64,000 nt of DNA, taken from contig NZ_FNVD01000002.1 of NCBI RefSeq assembly GCF_900108275.1, positions 186,001-250,000 of the forward strand. Reading direction: 5' to 3'. This document shows positions 43,364 through 51,915 of the stretch, piece after piece. The stretch comes from Jhaorihella thermophila. GTDB taxonomy: Bacteria; Pseudomonadota; Alphaproteobacteria; Rhodobacterales; Rhodobacteraceae. The notes under the pieces are model-generated. The model had not been told where the DNA came from and did no database searches. It saw only the letters and a list, made by a program, of their open reading frames with translations. Position numbers and translations under genes: made by a program. Position 1 is the stretch's first letter. Every line of letters starts with the position of its first letter.

Positions 43364-44161
43364 ATGACCGACCGGCTACCCACCTATTTCATCTCGCATG
43401 GCGGAGGACCGTGGCCCTGGCTGCCGCAACTGCGGGCGCAGCTGGCGGAGCTCGAAACCGCGCTGGCCGCGATGGCGCGCGAAATCCCCGCGCCGCTGGC
43501 GGTCCTTTCGGTTTCGGGGCATTGGGAAACCGACGACGCGTTCGCGGTGATGCACGCCGAACGCCCGCCAATGGTCTACGACTATTACGGCTTTCCCCCG
43601 GAGACGTATGAAATCGTCTATCCCGCCCCCGGCGCGCCCGAACTGGCCGAGGAAACCGCCGCCCTTATCCGGGACGCGGGGCTGAAGGTGCGGCTGGATG
43701 ACGAACAGGGGTTCGACCACGGCACCTTTGCGCCGCTTGCGGTGATGTATCCCAATGCCGACATTCCCGTCTTTCAGGTCTCGATCCGGCGCGACCATGA
43801 CCCGGCCACGCATGTGGAACTGGGGCGCGCGCTGGCGCCCTTGCGCGACAGGGGCGTGCTGATCCTCGGCTCGGGGCTGAGCTATCACAATCTGGCCCTC
43901 ATGGGGCCGGCCGCGCGCGAGCCGTCCGAGGCTTTTGACGCCTGGCTGGCCCAGACGATGGCCCTGCCCGCGGCCGAACGGCTGGCCGCCGTGCTGGACT
44001 GGGAGAGCGCCCCGCACGCCCGCACCTGCCATCCGCGCGCGGATCACCTCGTGCCGCTGTTCGTGGCACTCGGCGCGGCCGAGGACGAACCGGCCAGGCG
44101 CACCTATCACGACAGGGGGCTGTTCGGCGGCGTGACGGCCTCGAACTATCGGTTCGGTTGA
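43364..44161 (+). CDS. DODA-type (LigB-like) extradiol dioxygenase
   Basis: 265 residues from the ATG at 43364, with AGGA upstream; an ATG at 43343 has a poorer spacing. It belongs to the LigB/YgiD family. Metal-binding histidines are likely in FISHGGGPWPWLPQ and GFDHGTFAPLAVMYP, with SVSGHWETDDAF and SGLSYHNLALMGP as the other conserved blocks. Members open catechol-type rings; DOPA is the model substrate of YgiD. The actual substrate here is unknown. It is convergent with tamB. Confidence 0.85.
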   Translation: MTDRLPTYFISHGGGPWPWLPQLRAQLAELETALAAMAREIPAPLAVLSVSGHWETDDAFAVMHAERPPMVYDYYGFPPETYEIVYPAPGAPELAEETAALIRDAGLKVRLDDEQGFDHGTFAPLAVMYPNADIPVFQVSIRRDHDPATHVELGRALAPLRDRGVLILGSGLSYHNLALMGPAAREPSEAFDAWLAQTMALPAAERLAAVLDWESAPHARTCHPRADHLVPLFVALGAAEDEPARRTYHDRGLFGGVTASNYRFG

Positions 44162-44164
44162 GGC

Positions 44165-47100
44165 TCAGTAGTCGCGCTGGAAGAACAGGCCAAGGGCGGT
44201 GTCACCGGCATTGTCCACCGTGCCCCTGGCCCTGAGGTTTTCATTCAGGTCCAAATTGAGGTTCAACTCGGTTTCGCCCTGGGTGTTCACGGTCACGTCG
44301 GTATAGATGTTTTCGGACAGGTAGCCGCCGACCGTGACGCTCGGCGCGCCGGTTTCGTCCTCGCCCACGCTGATCGTATCGACGCCGGTGGCCTTCTTGA
44401 CGCCCTGGGTCGCCGCGTCACCGCTGCCCAACCGCGCCAGCGACGCCGCCATCTGCGCGATCACCAGCGGCGACATCTGCGAAAACCGGTTGCCAAAGAG
44501 CAGCATGGCCAGCGCCTCTTCCGCCGGGCGTTCGGGTTCGGCAAACACCTTGACTTCGGGCGCGTTCATCGGACCCGAGATCTCGATCGTGGCGGTGCCT
44601 TCGTCGGTGCTGGTGGAACTGGCGAATTCGACATAGGGGTTCAGCCCGCCTTGCAGCGAGATCACCCCCTTGGTCAGCCGCATCCGCCGGCTCAGCAGGC
44701 TGAGCGTGCCCCGGATCAGCTCGATTTGCCCCACGGGTTCGACCTTTTTCGTGGAACCTGTGACGCGGATCAGGCCACCCATTTCGGCCTGAAGCCCGAA
44801 ACCGTGCACATAGACCCGGTTCAGCGCCGCCAGCGTCACGTCAAGCGCGATCACCGGCCCCTTGCCGGCCTTTTCCGTTTCGATCAGCCCGGCGCGGGCG
44901 CGGGTCGCCCGCACGGCGGCCGGTTCGCCCACATGGACGATGGGGGGAATCGGCGCTGCCCCAACCGACCCGCCGATCGCATTCAGGTTGATGTCGGTGT
45001 CGCCGAAATCGATCCGGCCGGACAGCGACCCGTCGCCGCCCAAGGGGCCGGCATAGACCACCTGCCCGGTCGCCGAGGTGGTGACGCTGAGATTGTCCGT
45101 CAGCCCCAGCGCCAGCAGATCCACCGCGATCCGGCTGTCGAAGGGAGGGGTCAGCGCCACCGGACCGGACACACGAAAGCTGCCCCCCGCGCCCAGATCG
45201 CCGCTCAGGGCCAGCTCCGCCTGCGACCGGGCGACGGCGATCCGTGCGTCGATATGCCGGACTGTCTGCGCTGCGGCGGGGATCGCAAGCGTCGTGCCGC
45301 TGGTGGCAATCGTGCCGGTCACGTTGTCCAGCGCGGGCGCACCCTTCAGGGTCAGGTCGAAGGTCGCGTCCCCTTTGACGAAGTTGGGCGCGATGAACAG
45401 ATTCGCGATATCCAGCCGCAGCTTGCCGTTGATGGTCAAATCGGCCTCTCCCGTCGGTTCGGACCAGGTACCCGAAACCCGCGCGGCAATCCCGCTGGGC
45501 CCCTGCGCCTGCCCGACAATGGTCCACAGCCCCTTCGCCCCGCGCTGCGCCCGCCCGCTGGCCGTCAGCGCGCCGGTCAGTTCCGGCACCAGCCGCTCCA
45601 GCCGCCTGAGCTCGGCGTCAAAACGCAGCTCCGCCCGGCTCTCGTCCTGCGCGTCAAGGTCCAGATCCGCGCGCGACCCGTGCGGACCGCGGAGCGAAAC
45701 CTGCCCGGTCCATCCGCGTGTCCCCCGCGCGAGGTCGCCCTGCAAAGTCAACGGTCCCTCCAGGCGCGGATCGAGCAGGGCCAGATCGGCCAGCCGCGCC
45801 TCAAGGCGCAACGCACTGTCGCCCGACCGCAGGCGCCCCTGACCCGAGGCCGATATCTGCGTGCCATTGATGCGAAAATCGCGGATGGTCAGCCCGGTTT
45901 CGTCCCGCTTCGCGTCCAGCCGCAGCGTCGTGGCACCGGCCGTCAGCGGGTTCAGCCGGTCCACACCGGCCCGCAGATCCTGCGCAGCACCCTCGAGCAC
46001 GAGGTCGAAACGGCCCGACAGCGGCGCGCCGCGCCCGGTGAGGCGTGCCTCCATCGCCCCGCCCAGATCGCGTCCCGCCAGAGCCGAGAACCGCGACAGA
46101 TCCGCCGCGGCCACCGCGGCGGTGCCCTCGACCGCAAAGCCGGTTTCGAGTCCCTGCACCGCGCCATCGACGGTTGCCCGGTAATCCACGCCGGTCAGTT
46201 CCAGCCGCTCAAACCGCAGCCCCTGCGCATCCTTCAGGGCAAACCCGCCGGTCAGCCGCAGACCGTCCCCCACCGCACCCGCCAGCGCCGGGTCGTCCAG
46301 CGCGATGCCCTCCAGCGCGCCGCGCAGCTTTCCGCGCAAAACTTCGCCAGGGTCGGCGTCGATGGGACCATACGCCGCCAGCACCGCCCGGTCGATGCGC
46401 ACCCCCGGCCGCGCCAGCCCCAGAGCCTCGGCCGTCGCCATCCAGTCCGCGCCCGCCGCCCGGTCAAAGCGCAGCTCGACCGTGGCGCGGCGCAGTTCGG
46501 TTCGCGGCCCCGGCATCGGCAGCACCACCGCTTCCCCGCCCGGCGGAACGATCCGTCCGCGCAGGTCCGCGCGCTCCAACCGACCGCCTGCCGCCATTGC
46601 CAACGCCCCGTCCAGCCGCAGCGCATCCGAGTCGACCGACAACGCGCTGATCTCGAGCCGTCCGTCACCCGCCTGCCAGCCGGACAGCACGAACCGTGCG
46701 TCGTCGCCGAAGAAGGGGCGATAATCCGCCTGCAGGAACGGGGTCACATCGCCCTCGAGCCGCGCGTCGAACCCGATCCCGCGCCCGGCCGCGCCACCGC
46801 CTTCGGTCGGCGCAATGCCCCGCAGGCGGACCCGGCCTGTCACCCGGTCAACCCCGGCGCTGGCCAGCGCGATGTCGGCGGTGAAGTCCTCGATCGGCCC
46901 CTGCCCTTTGGCGGTCAGGCTCAGCGACGGCCGGTCCGGCATTCGCAGCGCGGCCGAAATCAGCCCGCCCGCGTCTTCGCGCACCGCCAGGTCAAGATTG
47001 ATGATGCGGGTTTCGTTGGAAAACTGCGCCACCAGCCTTGCCCCGTCGCCCGCCCGGTCCAGCCGGGTCATGGCAAGGGTGGCGTCCAGAACACCCGCTT

Positions 47101-47587
47101 CCAGCCTGAGCGCGCCGCCCACGTTCAGATCCGCCGCCACCCCCAGAACCGGCTCTGCCAGCACCAGATGATCCACCGAGATTTCACCAAGCTCGATCGA
47201 AACCGGCAGCTCGGGCAGCCGGAAAGGCTGCGCCTCGGGCGTGGGCAGTTCGGTCGGCTGCGTGGTCTTGCCGGGCGGGCGGGCGATGATGATCTCTTTG
47301 GCGCCCAGCGTATTGACCGAAAACCGTCCGCGCAGCAGCGCAAGCCGGTTCCAGTCCAGCACCGCGCCCCTCATGGTCAGCCACACGCCCGCATCGTCCG
47401 ATATCGTCAACTCCTCTATCGTGGCGCGCGCGCTGAGCGCCCCGGACAGTCCCCGCACCGTGATTGTGCGATTGTCGCCCGACAGGGTATCCTCGAGAAA
47501 GCTCTCCAGCAGGGTCTTGTCGTCCTCCGCCCGCGCCATCCCGGCGATCGCGAGCACAAGCAGAACCGCATATCCCAGAACCCGCAT
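44165..47587 (-). CDS. tamB: TamB, inner-membrane translocation and assembly module protein
   Basis: 1140 residues. An N-terminal signal-anchor (GYAVLLVLAIAGMARA) is followed by a very long repetitive beta-helical region. The C-terminal DUF490 domain includes RGTLSLLSRRMRLTKGVISL and GNRFSQMSPLVIAQMAASLA, and the protein ends LNLDLNENLRARGTVDNAGD then GLFFQRDY. TamB spans the periplasm as a groove for lipids and supports assembly of outer-membrane proteins together with TamA. The start overlaps the stop of tamA (ATGA), the usual gene order tamA-tamB. Confidence 0.94.
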   Translation of the reverse strand: MRVLGYAVLLVLAIAGMARAEDDKTLLESFLEDTLSGDNRTITVRGLSGALSARATIEELTISDDAGVWLTMRGAVLDWNRLALLRGRFSVNTLGAKEIIIARPPGKTTQPTELPTPEAQPFRLPELPVSIELGEISVDHLVLAEPVLGVAADLNVGGALRLEAGVLDATLAMTRLDRAGDGARLVAQFSNETRIINLDLAVREDAGGLISAALRMPDRPSLSLTAKGQGPIEDFTADIALASAGVDRVTGRVRLRGIAPTEGGGAAGRGIGFDARLEGDVTPFLQADYRPFFGDDARFVLSGWQAGDGRLEISALSVDSDALRLDGALAMAAGGRLERADLRGRIVPPGGEAVVLPMPGPRTELRRATVELRFDRAAGADWMATAEALGLARPGVRIDRAVLAAYGPIDADPGEVLRGKLRGALEGIALDDPALAGAVGDGLRLTGGFALKDAQGLRFERLELTGVDYRATVDGAVQGLETGFAVEGTAAVAAADLSRFSALAGRDLGGAMEARLTGRGAPLSGRFDLVLEGAAQDLRAGVDRLNPLTAGATTLRLDAKRDETGLTIRDFRINGTQISASGQGRLRSGDSALRLEARLADLALLDPRLEGPLTLQGDLARGTRGWTGQVSLRGPHGSRADLDLDAQDESRAELRFDAELRRLERLVPELTGALTASGRAQRGAKGLWTIVGQAQGPSGIAARVSGTWSEPTGEADLTINGKLRLDIANLFIAPNFVKGDATFDLTLKGAPALDNVTGTIATSGTTLAIPAAAQTVRHIDARIAVARSQAELALSGDLGAGGSFRVSGPVALTPPFDSRIAVDLLALGLTDNLSVTTSATGQVVYAGPLGGDGSLSGRIDFGDTDINLNAIGGSVGAAPIPPIVHVGEPAAVRATRARAGLIETEKAGKGPVIALDVTLAALNRVYVHGFGLQAEMGGLIRVTGSTKKVEPVGQIELIRGTLSLLSRRMRLTKGVISLQGGLNPYVEFASSTSTDEGTATIEISGPMNAPEVKVFAEPERPAEEALAMLLFGNRFSQMSPLVIAQMAASLARLGSGDAATQGVKKATGVDTISVGEDETGAPSVTVGGYLSENIYTDVTVNTQGETELNLNLDLNENLRARGTVDNAGDTALGLFFQRDY

Positions 47588-49419
47588 CAGAACGCCTGCC
47601 CTATGCCCAGATAGAACTGCACGCCTTTGCCTGTCGTCCCGCCGACCGGCCAGGCCAGATCCAGCCGAACCGGTCCCAGCCCGCCCACGTCATAGCGCAG
47701 GCCCAGCCCCGCGCCGGAATGACGTTCGGCCAGCGATGTGACGAACACCTTGTCGTCGACGGCCCCGGAATCATAGAACCCGACGACCGAGATCTTCTCG
47801 GTCACCTTGGCGCGCAACTCGGCCGAGAGGCCCAGGAAGGACCGACCGCCGCCGACCGCCGTGCCGACCGGCAACCCCAGCGATTCATAAGGCTGGCCGC
47901 GCACCGTACCCGCCCCGCCCGAAAAGAACAGAAGTTCCGGCGTCACGTTGCGAACCGGTGCCCCCAGAACGGAACCGAGCTGCACGCGCCCCGCCAGAAC
48001 GAACCGGTCCGACCCCCCCGGACTCAAGTAGGCGCGGGCGTCCGCCGTCACCTGCCCGCCCGAATCGCTGCCCGAAAAGCCAATGAAGGGGATCAGGCCG
48101 CCCGCCAGATATGTGCCGCCGGATGCGGAAACCTTGTTGTCGCGGCGATCCCACTCCATGCGGATCGGAAAGACGAGATAGCGGAACTTGCGGTTGCTGC
48201 CATAGGCGTCGTCCGAGTTGGAATAGGCCAGCCCGATGGATGCATCGCCACGCACCCGGTCCGAGAAATACCGCCGCACGCCGACCCCGAGAACGCCGCG
48301 CTGCACCTGGTAATTCGTGCGGTCACGGGTTTCCAGCTCGCCGGTGTAGAACTGGCTGTCATCCGGCCCGAACCGATCGGGGCGCTCCAGCCGGAACCCG
48401 ATCCGGCCCTCCAGATCCTCCTGCCCGCCGATGTTGCGGATGCGTGCGTCCAGCTGCAACCGCTCGGCCCCGTGCCACAGGTTGCGATGCATCCATGAGA
48501 CGCTCAGTTCCAGCCCCGTGCGCGACGACAGCGATCCCCCGAACGAAATCCTGCGCGGCGGCAGATCCTGGAATTCGGCGTCGAAATCCAGGCTGCCGTC
48601 GGGGTTGGGTGCGTCCCGTTCGCGCAGGGTGACTGACGAAAACGTGCCGGTGCGACGCAGGCGCGTGCCGACCTTCTGCACCGTGTCCGGGTGATAGATT
48701 TCCCCCGTCGGAAACCCGGCAATGCGCCGGATCGACCCTTCGCGCACCGCCGTCTGGCCACCGACATGCATCTGGCCGAACCGCAACTGCGGCCCCGGCA
48801 GCAGTTCGATGTCGGCGTCCAGTTTCGCCTCGCTGTGGTGGGCGACGATGCGTTGCCGGCCCAGCCGGGCCTTGGGGTGTCCCTGGAACCGCCATCCCCG
48901 GATACCGGCAATCCCCGCTTCCTCCAGAACCGCCGTCGAAGCCGGGCGACCGGGGGCAAAATCCTCGGGCAGCTCGGTGCCCGGCGCCAGCGGCGCCATC
49001 CGGGCCTGTCCGAAACGGAACGGCGGACCGGGTTCGACCCTGATCTCGATCCGGTTGATGCTGGACGGCAGATCCAGCGGCTTGACATAGGCCGCCTCGC
49101 GCCCGTCCAGAAGAACGTGCACGACGGGGGAGAAATGGCCCTGGTCATAGAGAACCTGCACCAGCGTCCGGTAATCGGACCGGGCAGCCGCCAGCAACTC
49201 GTGAACGCTCACCCGCCCCAGCGACTGCGCCGCCAGCACGGCAGAGGCGTTGGACAGCCGTTCTTTCAGCTCATCAGACGCCCCCGGTGCGACAAGCGTG
49301 GCCTCGAACGCCGCAGCGGGAACGCCCCCGAGCATCAGGAACAGACAGCCCGCGCCGATCAGCCTGCGCAATCGTTTCCGTCCGGGCAAACCAGCCACTC
49401 CACCGCCCTCGCACCGCAT
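47587..49419 (-). CDS. tamA: TamA, Omp85-family outer-membrane assembly protein
   Basis: About 610 residues; the start is uncertain (GTG 49446, ATG 49419 and GTG 49398 are in frame, and the signal peptide around RLIGAGCLFLMLGGVPAAA fits any of them). POTRA domains occupy the N-terminal ~270 residues (HEL-LAAARSDYRTLVQVLY then the second and third units). The Omp85 beta barrel follows and closes with KGVQFYLGIGQAF, ending in the terminal Phe typical of barrel proteins. FSGGAGTVRGQPYESLG carries the conserved loop-6 RGQ motif near residue 520. It inserts into the outer membrane and pairs with TamB. Confidence 0.93.
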   Translation of the reverse strand: MRCEGGGVAGLPGRKRLRRLIGAGCLFLMLGGVPAAAFEATLVAPGASDELKERLSNASAVLAAQSLGRVSVHELLAAARSDYRTLVQVLYDQGHFSPVVHVLLDGREAAYVKPLDLPSSINRIEIRVEPGPPFRFGQARMAPLAPGTELPEDFAPGRPASTAVLEEAGIAGIRGWRFQGHPKARLGRQRIVAHHSEAKLDADIELLPGPQLRFGQMHVGGQTAVREGSIRRIAGFPTGEIYHPDTVQKVGTRLRRTGTFSSVTLRERDAPNPDGSLDFDAEFQDLPPRRISFGGSLSSRTGLELSVSWMHRNLWHGAERLQLDARIRNIGGQEDLEGRIGFRLERPDRFGPDDSQFYTGELETRDRTNYQVQRGVLGVGVRRYFSDRVRGDASIGLAYSNSDDAYGSNRKFRYLVFPIRMEWDRRDNKVSASGGTYLAGGLIPFIGFSGSDSGGQVTADARAYLSPGGSDRFVLAGRVQLGSVLGAPVRNVTPELLFFSGGAGTVRGQPYESLGLPVGTAVGGGRSFLGLSAELRAKVTEKISVVGFYDSGAVDDKVFVTSLAERHSGAGLGLRYDVGGLGPVRLDLAWPVGGTTGKGVQFYLGIGQAF

Positions 49420-49546
49420 GCGGCCCGATCCTGCTCGGACCGCCACGGGTCGAAGTTATACCGCGCCCCTCAGCCGGGGAAAGGATCAATGCAGGCGACC
49501 GTCCGACCACAGGCGTTTAGCGCAAGACCTCGCCGATCGCGCCGCG

Positions 49547-50776
49547 TCACAGCCCCGCGGCCCCGACCCATCGCCGGATTGCCGCGCGCTCCTCGGACTC
49601 CATGAAGGAGACATTCGCCGGGGGCATGGCATTGGTCCGCCCCGCCTGCAGGTAGATTTCGCGCGCATGACGGGCGACATCCGCCGGTGTGTCGAAGGCG
49701 ACGCCCTTGGGCGCGCGCGCGATCCCGTCCCAGGCCGGCTCGCGCGAATGGCACATCGCACAGCGCCCCTGCACCACGTCGAACACCTCATCGAATCCCG
49801 GGGCCGAGGCCAGCCGCGCCTCGGCGGGCGTCATCGGGCGCGCCTCGGCCTCTTCGATCGTCTCGGCCCCCGGCAGGGTCGAGAGCCACACGATCGCCGC
49901 AAACAGCGCCGCGGTCGCGCCCCAGGTCCACCACGGGCTGCCGGCGCGGGCGTGACGGGTATTGAACCAGTGCCGGATCGTCACCCCCATCAGGAACACC
50001 AGTGCCGCGATCACCCAGTTCCAGGGCGAGGCAAAGGCTAGCGGGTAGTGGTTCGACAGCATCAGAAACACCACCGGCAGGGTCAGATAGTTGTTGTGGG
50101 TGCTGCGCAGCTTGGCGATCTTTCCGTATTTCGCATCCGGCGTGCGCCCCGCGATCAGGTCGGCCACCACCAACTTTTGGTTGGGAATGATGACAAAAAA
50201 CACGTTGGCGGTCATGATCGTCGCGGTGAACGCGCCCAGATGCAGCATCACGGCGCGCCCCGTGAACACCTGGTTGTAGCCCCAGCCCATCGCCACCAGA
50301 AGCACGAACAAGAGCAACATCAGCACCGTCGGCCGCTCGGCCAGCCCGGACTTGCACAGCCGGTCATAGACCAACCAGCCAACCCCAAGCGAGGCTGCCG
50401 AGATCGCGATCGCCTGCCACAGCGCCAGATCCGCCTTGGCCGGGTCGATCAGGAACAGCTCGCCCCCGGCCCAGTAGACGATCGCCAGCAGCGCCGCACC
50501 GGACAACCACGTGGAATAGCTTTCCCATTTGAACCAGGTCAGATGCTCGGGCATCTGTTCGGGCGCGACCAGGTATTTTCGGATGTGGTAGAACCCGCCG
50601 CCATGCACCTGCCATTCCTCGCCATGGGCGCCGGGCGGCAGGTCGGCCGCCTTGCGCAACCCTAGGTCCAGGGCGATGAAATAGAAGGACGACCCGATCC
50701 AGGCGATCGCGGTGACCACATGCAGCCAGCGCACCGCGAAGGCGGCCCAGTCCCACAGGATGGCGGTTTCGATCAT
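49547..50776 (-). CDS. puuD: PuuD, membrane urate oxidase with cytochrome c domain
   Basis: 409 residues from the ATG at 50776. The N-terminal ~300 residues hold about eight transmembrane helices of the urate hydroxylase family (WLHVVTAIAWIGSSFYFIAL; THNNYLTLPVVFLMLSNHYP). A C-terminal cytochrome c domain has the heme motif CAMCH (residues 339-343) and probable axial Met in AMPPANVSFM. PuuD oxidises urate to 5-hydroxyisourate with electrons passed to the respiratory chain rather than directly to O2. It starts the pathway completed by uraH, puuE-uraD, allE and allA in this window. It is divergent from a LysR gene across 100 bp. Confidence 0.95.
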   Translation of the reverse strand: MIETAILWDWAAFAVRWLHVVTAIAWIGSSFYFIALDLGLRKAADLPPGAHGEEWQVHGGGFYHIRKYLVAPEQMPEHLTWFKWESYSTWLSGAALLAIVYWAGGELFLIDPAKADLALWQAIAISAASLGVGWLVYDRLCKSGLAERPTVLMLLLFVLLVAMGWGYNQVFTGRAVMLHLGAFTATIMTANVFFVIIPNQKLVVADLIAGRTPDAKYGKIAKLRSTHNNYLTLPVVFLMLSNHYPLAFASPWNWVIAALVFLMGVTIRHWFNTRHARAGSPWWTWGATAALFAAIVWLSTLPGAETIEEAEARPMTPAEARLASAPGFDEVFDVVQGRCAMCHSREPAWDGIARAPKGVAFDTPADVARHAREIYLQAGRTNAMPPANVSFMESEERAAIRRWVGAAGL

Positions 50777-50876
50777 CGGACAGACGACTCCTTGCAAGGC
50801 TGCGCACAGGCTAGGCAAATCCGCGATTGTTCGGTATTGCCGGATATTGCCAAGCTGTATCAAGTTTTCCGGAAAA

Positions 50877-51803
50877 ATGTCCTATCTTGACAACATCCGC
50901 ACCTTTGTCCGCGTCTATGAACTGGGCAGCATGTCCGCCGCCGGGCGCGACCTGCGGATATCGCCCGCCGTCACCTCGGCGCGAATCTCGCAGCTCGAGG
51001 ATCACCTGGGCGTACGGCTGTTTCAGCGCACCACGCGCAGCCTGACCCCCACCGAACAGGGGCGGGCCTTCTACGAGGGGGCCGTCGAGGTGCTGCACTC
51101 GGTCGAAGCGGCCGAGGCGCGCGTGATGGACCTCACCGAAAACCCGCGCGGCACGCTCTTCGTCGCGGCGCCGCTGGGGCTGGGGCGCCGACTGCTGGCG
51201 CCGCAGGTTCCGGAGTTTCTGGACACCTATCCCGAAATCACCCTGCGCCTGCGGCTCACCGACCGCAACGTGGACCTGCCCGGCGAGGGGCTCGACCTCG
51301 CCTTCTTCCTGGGACAGCCTCAGGACAGCACCCTGCGCATCCGCAAGATCGCCGACTGCCGCCGAATACTCTGCGCCTCCCCGTCCTATGTCGAGCGCCG
51401 CGGCATGCCGCAGAGCGGCGATGACCTCGTCCGCGACGGCCATGACTGCCTGAACCTGCGCTATCCCGGCGCCACCGAATTCCGCTGGCAGCTCGTCACC
51501 CCCGACGGCCCGCGCAAGTTCACCGTCTCGGGCCGCTACGAATGCGATGACGGAGACGTCCTGACCGGCTGGGCGCTCGCGGGGCGCGGCATCGCGCTCA
51601 AACCGGTGTTCGAGGTGGCAGAACACCTGACCTCGGGCGCGCTCGTCCCGGTCGCCACAGACACCCCGCCCGAGCCGGTGCAGATGGCCTGCCTTTACAC
51701 CCACCGCCGCCATCAGGATCCAAAGACGCGGCTGTTCATGGACTTCATCTGCGAACGCCTCGCCGCCGTAGTCAGGACTGCCGAGGCCGCCGCCGCCCGC
51801 TGA
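50877..51803 (+). CDS. LysR-family transcriptional regulator next to puuD
   Basis: 308 residues from the ATG at 50877 (GGAAAA just upstream; longer frames unsupported). The HTH is MSYLDNIRTFVRVYELGSMS then LRISPAVTSARISQLEDHLG. The effector domain is GTLFVAAPLGLGRRLLAPQV and LAGRGIALKPVFEVAEHL. It sits 100 bp from the divergent puuD, so it is a candidate regulator of urate breakdown, although the subgroup (AaeR/DmlR-like) is common in many contexts. Confidence 0.88.
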   Translation: MSYLDNIRTFVRVYELGSMSAAGRDLRISPAVTSARISQLEDHLGVRLFQRTTRSLTPTEQGRAFYEGAVEVLHSVEAAEARVMDLTENPRGTLFVAAPLGLGRRLLAPQVPEFLDTYPEITLRLRLTDRNVDLPGEGLDLAFFLGQPQDSTLRIRKIADCRRILCASPSYVERRGMPQSGDDLVRDGHDCLNLRYPGATEFRWQLVTPDGPRKFTVSGRYECDDGDVLTGWALAGRGIALKPVFEVAEHLTSGALVPVATDTPPEPVQMACLYTHRRHQDPKTRLFMDFICERLAAVVRTAEAAAAR

Positions 51804-51821
51804 AATCCGCGTCCCCATTCC

Positions 51822-51875
51822 CTTCATCTTGCGCAAAATACTCCGGGGGAGCGCGAGGGGGCAGCGCCCCCTCGC
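51822..51875. repeat. Intergenic hairpin repeat, copy B
   Basis: CTTCATCTTGCGCAAAATAC, then CTCCGGGGGAGC, then a perfect 10-bp hairpin (51853-51875, GCGAGGGGGC / GCCCCCTCGC, loop AGC). This is the same unit as at 12212-12261 with only a few changes. It lies between a LysR gene and the end of the glycosidase gene, which converge, so it may terminate either. Confidence 0.72.
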
Positions 51876-51915
51876 ATCGGTCGGGTCGCGCCAGCGACCC
51901 GAAACCGCATGCCGT

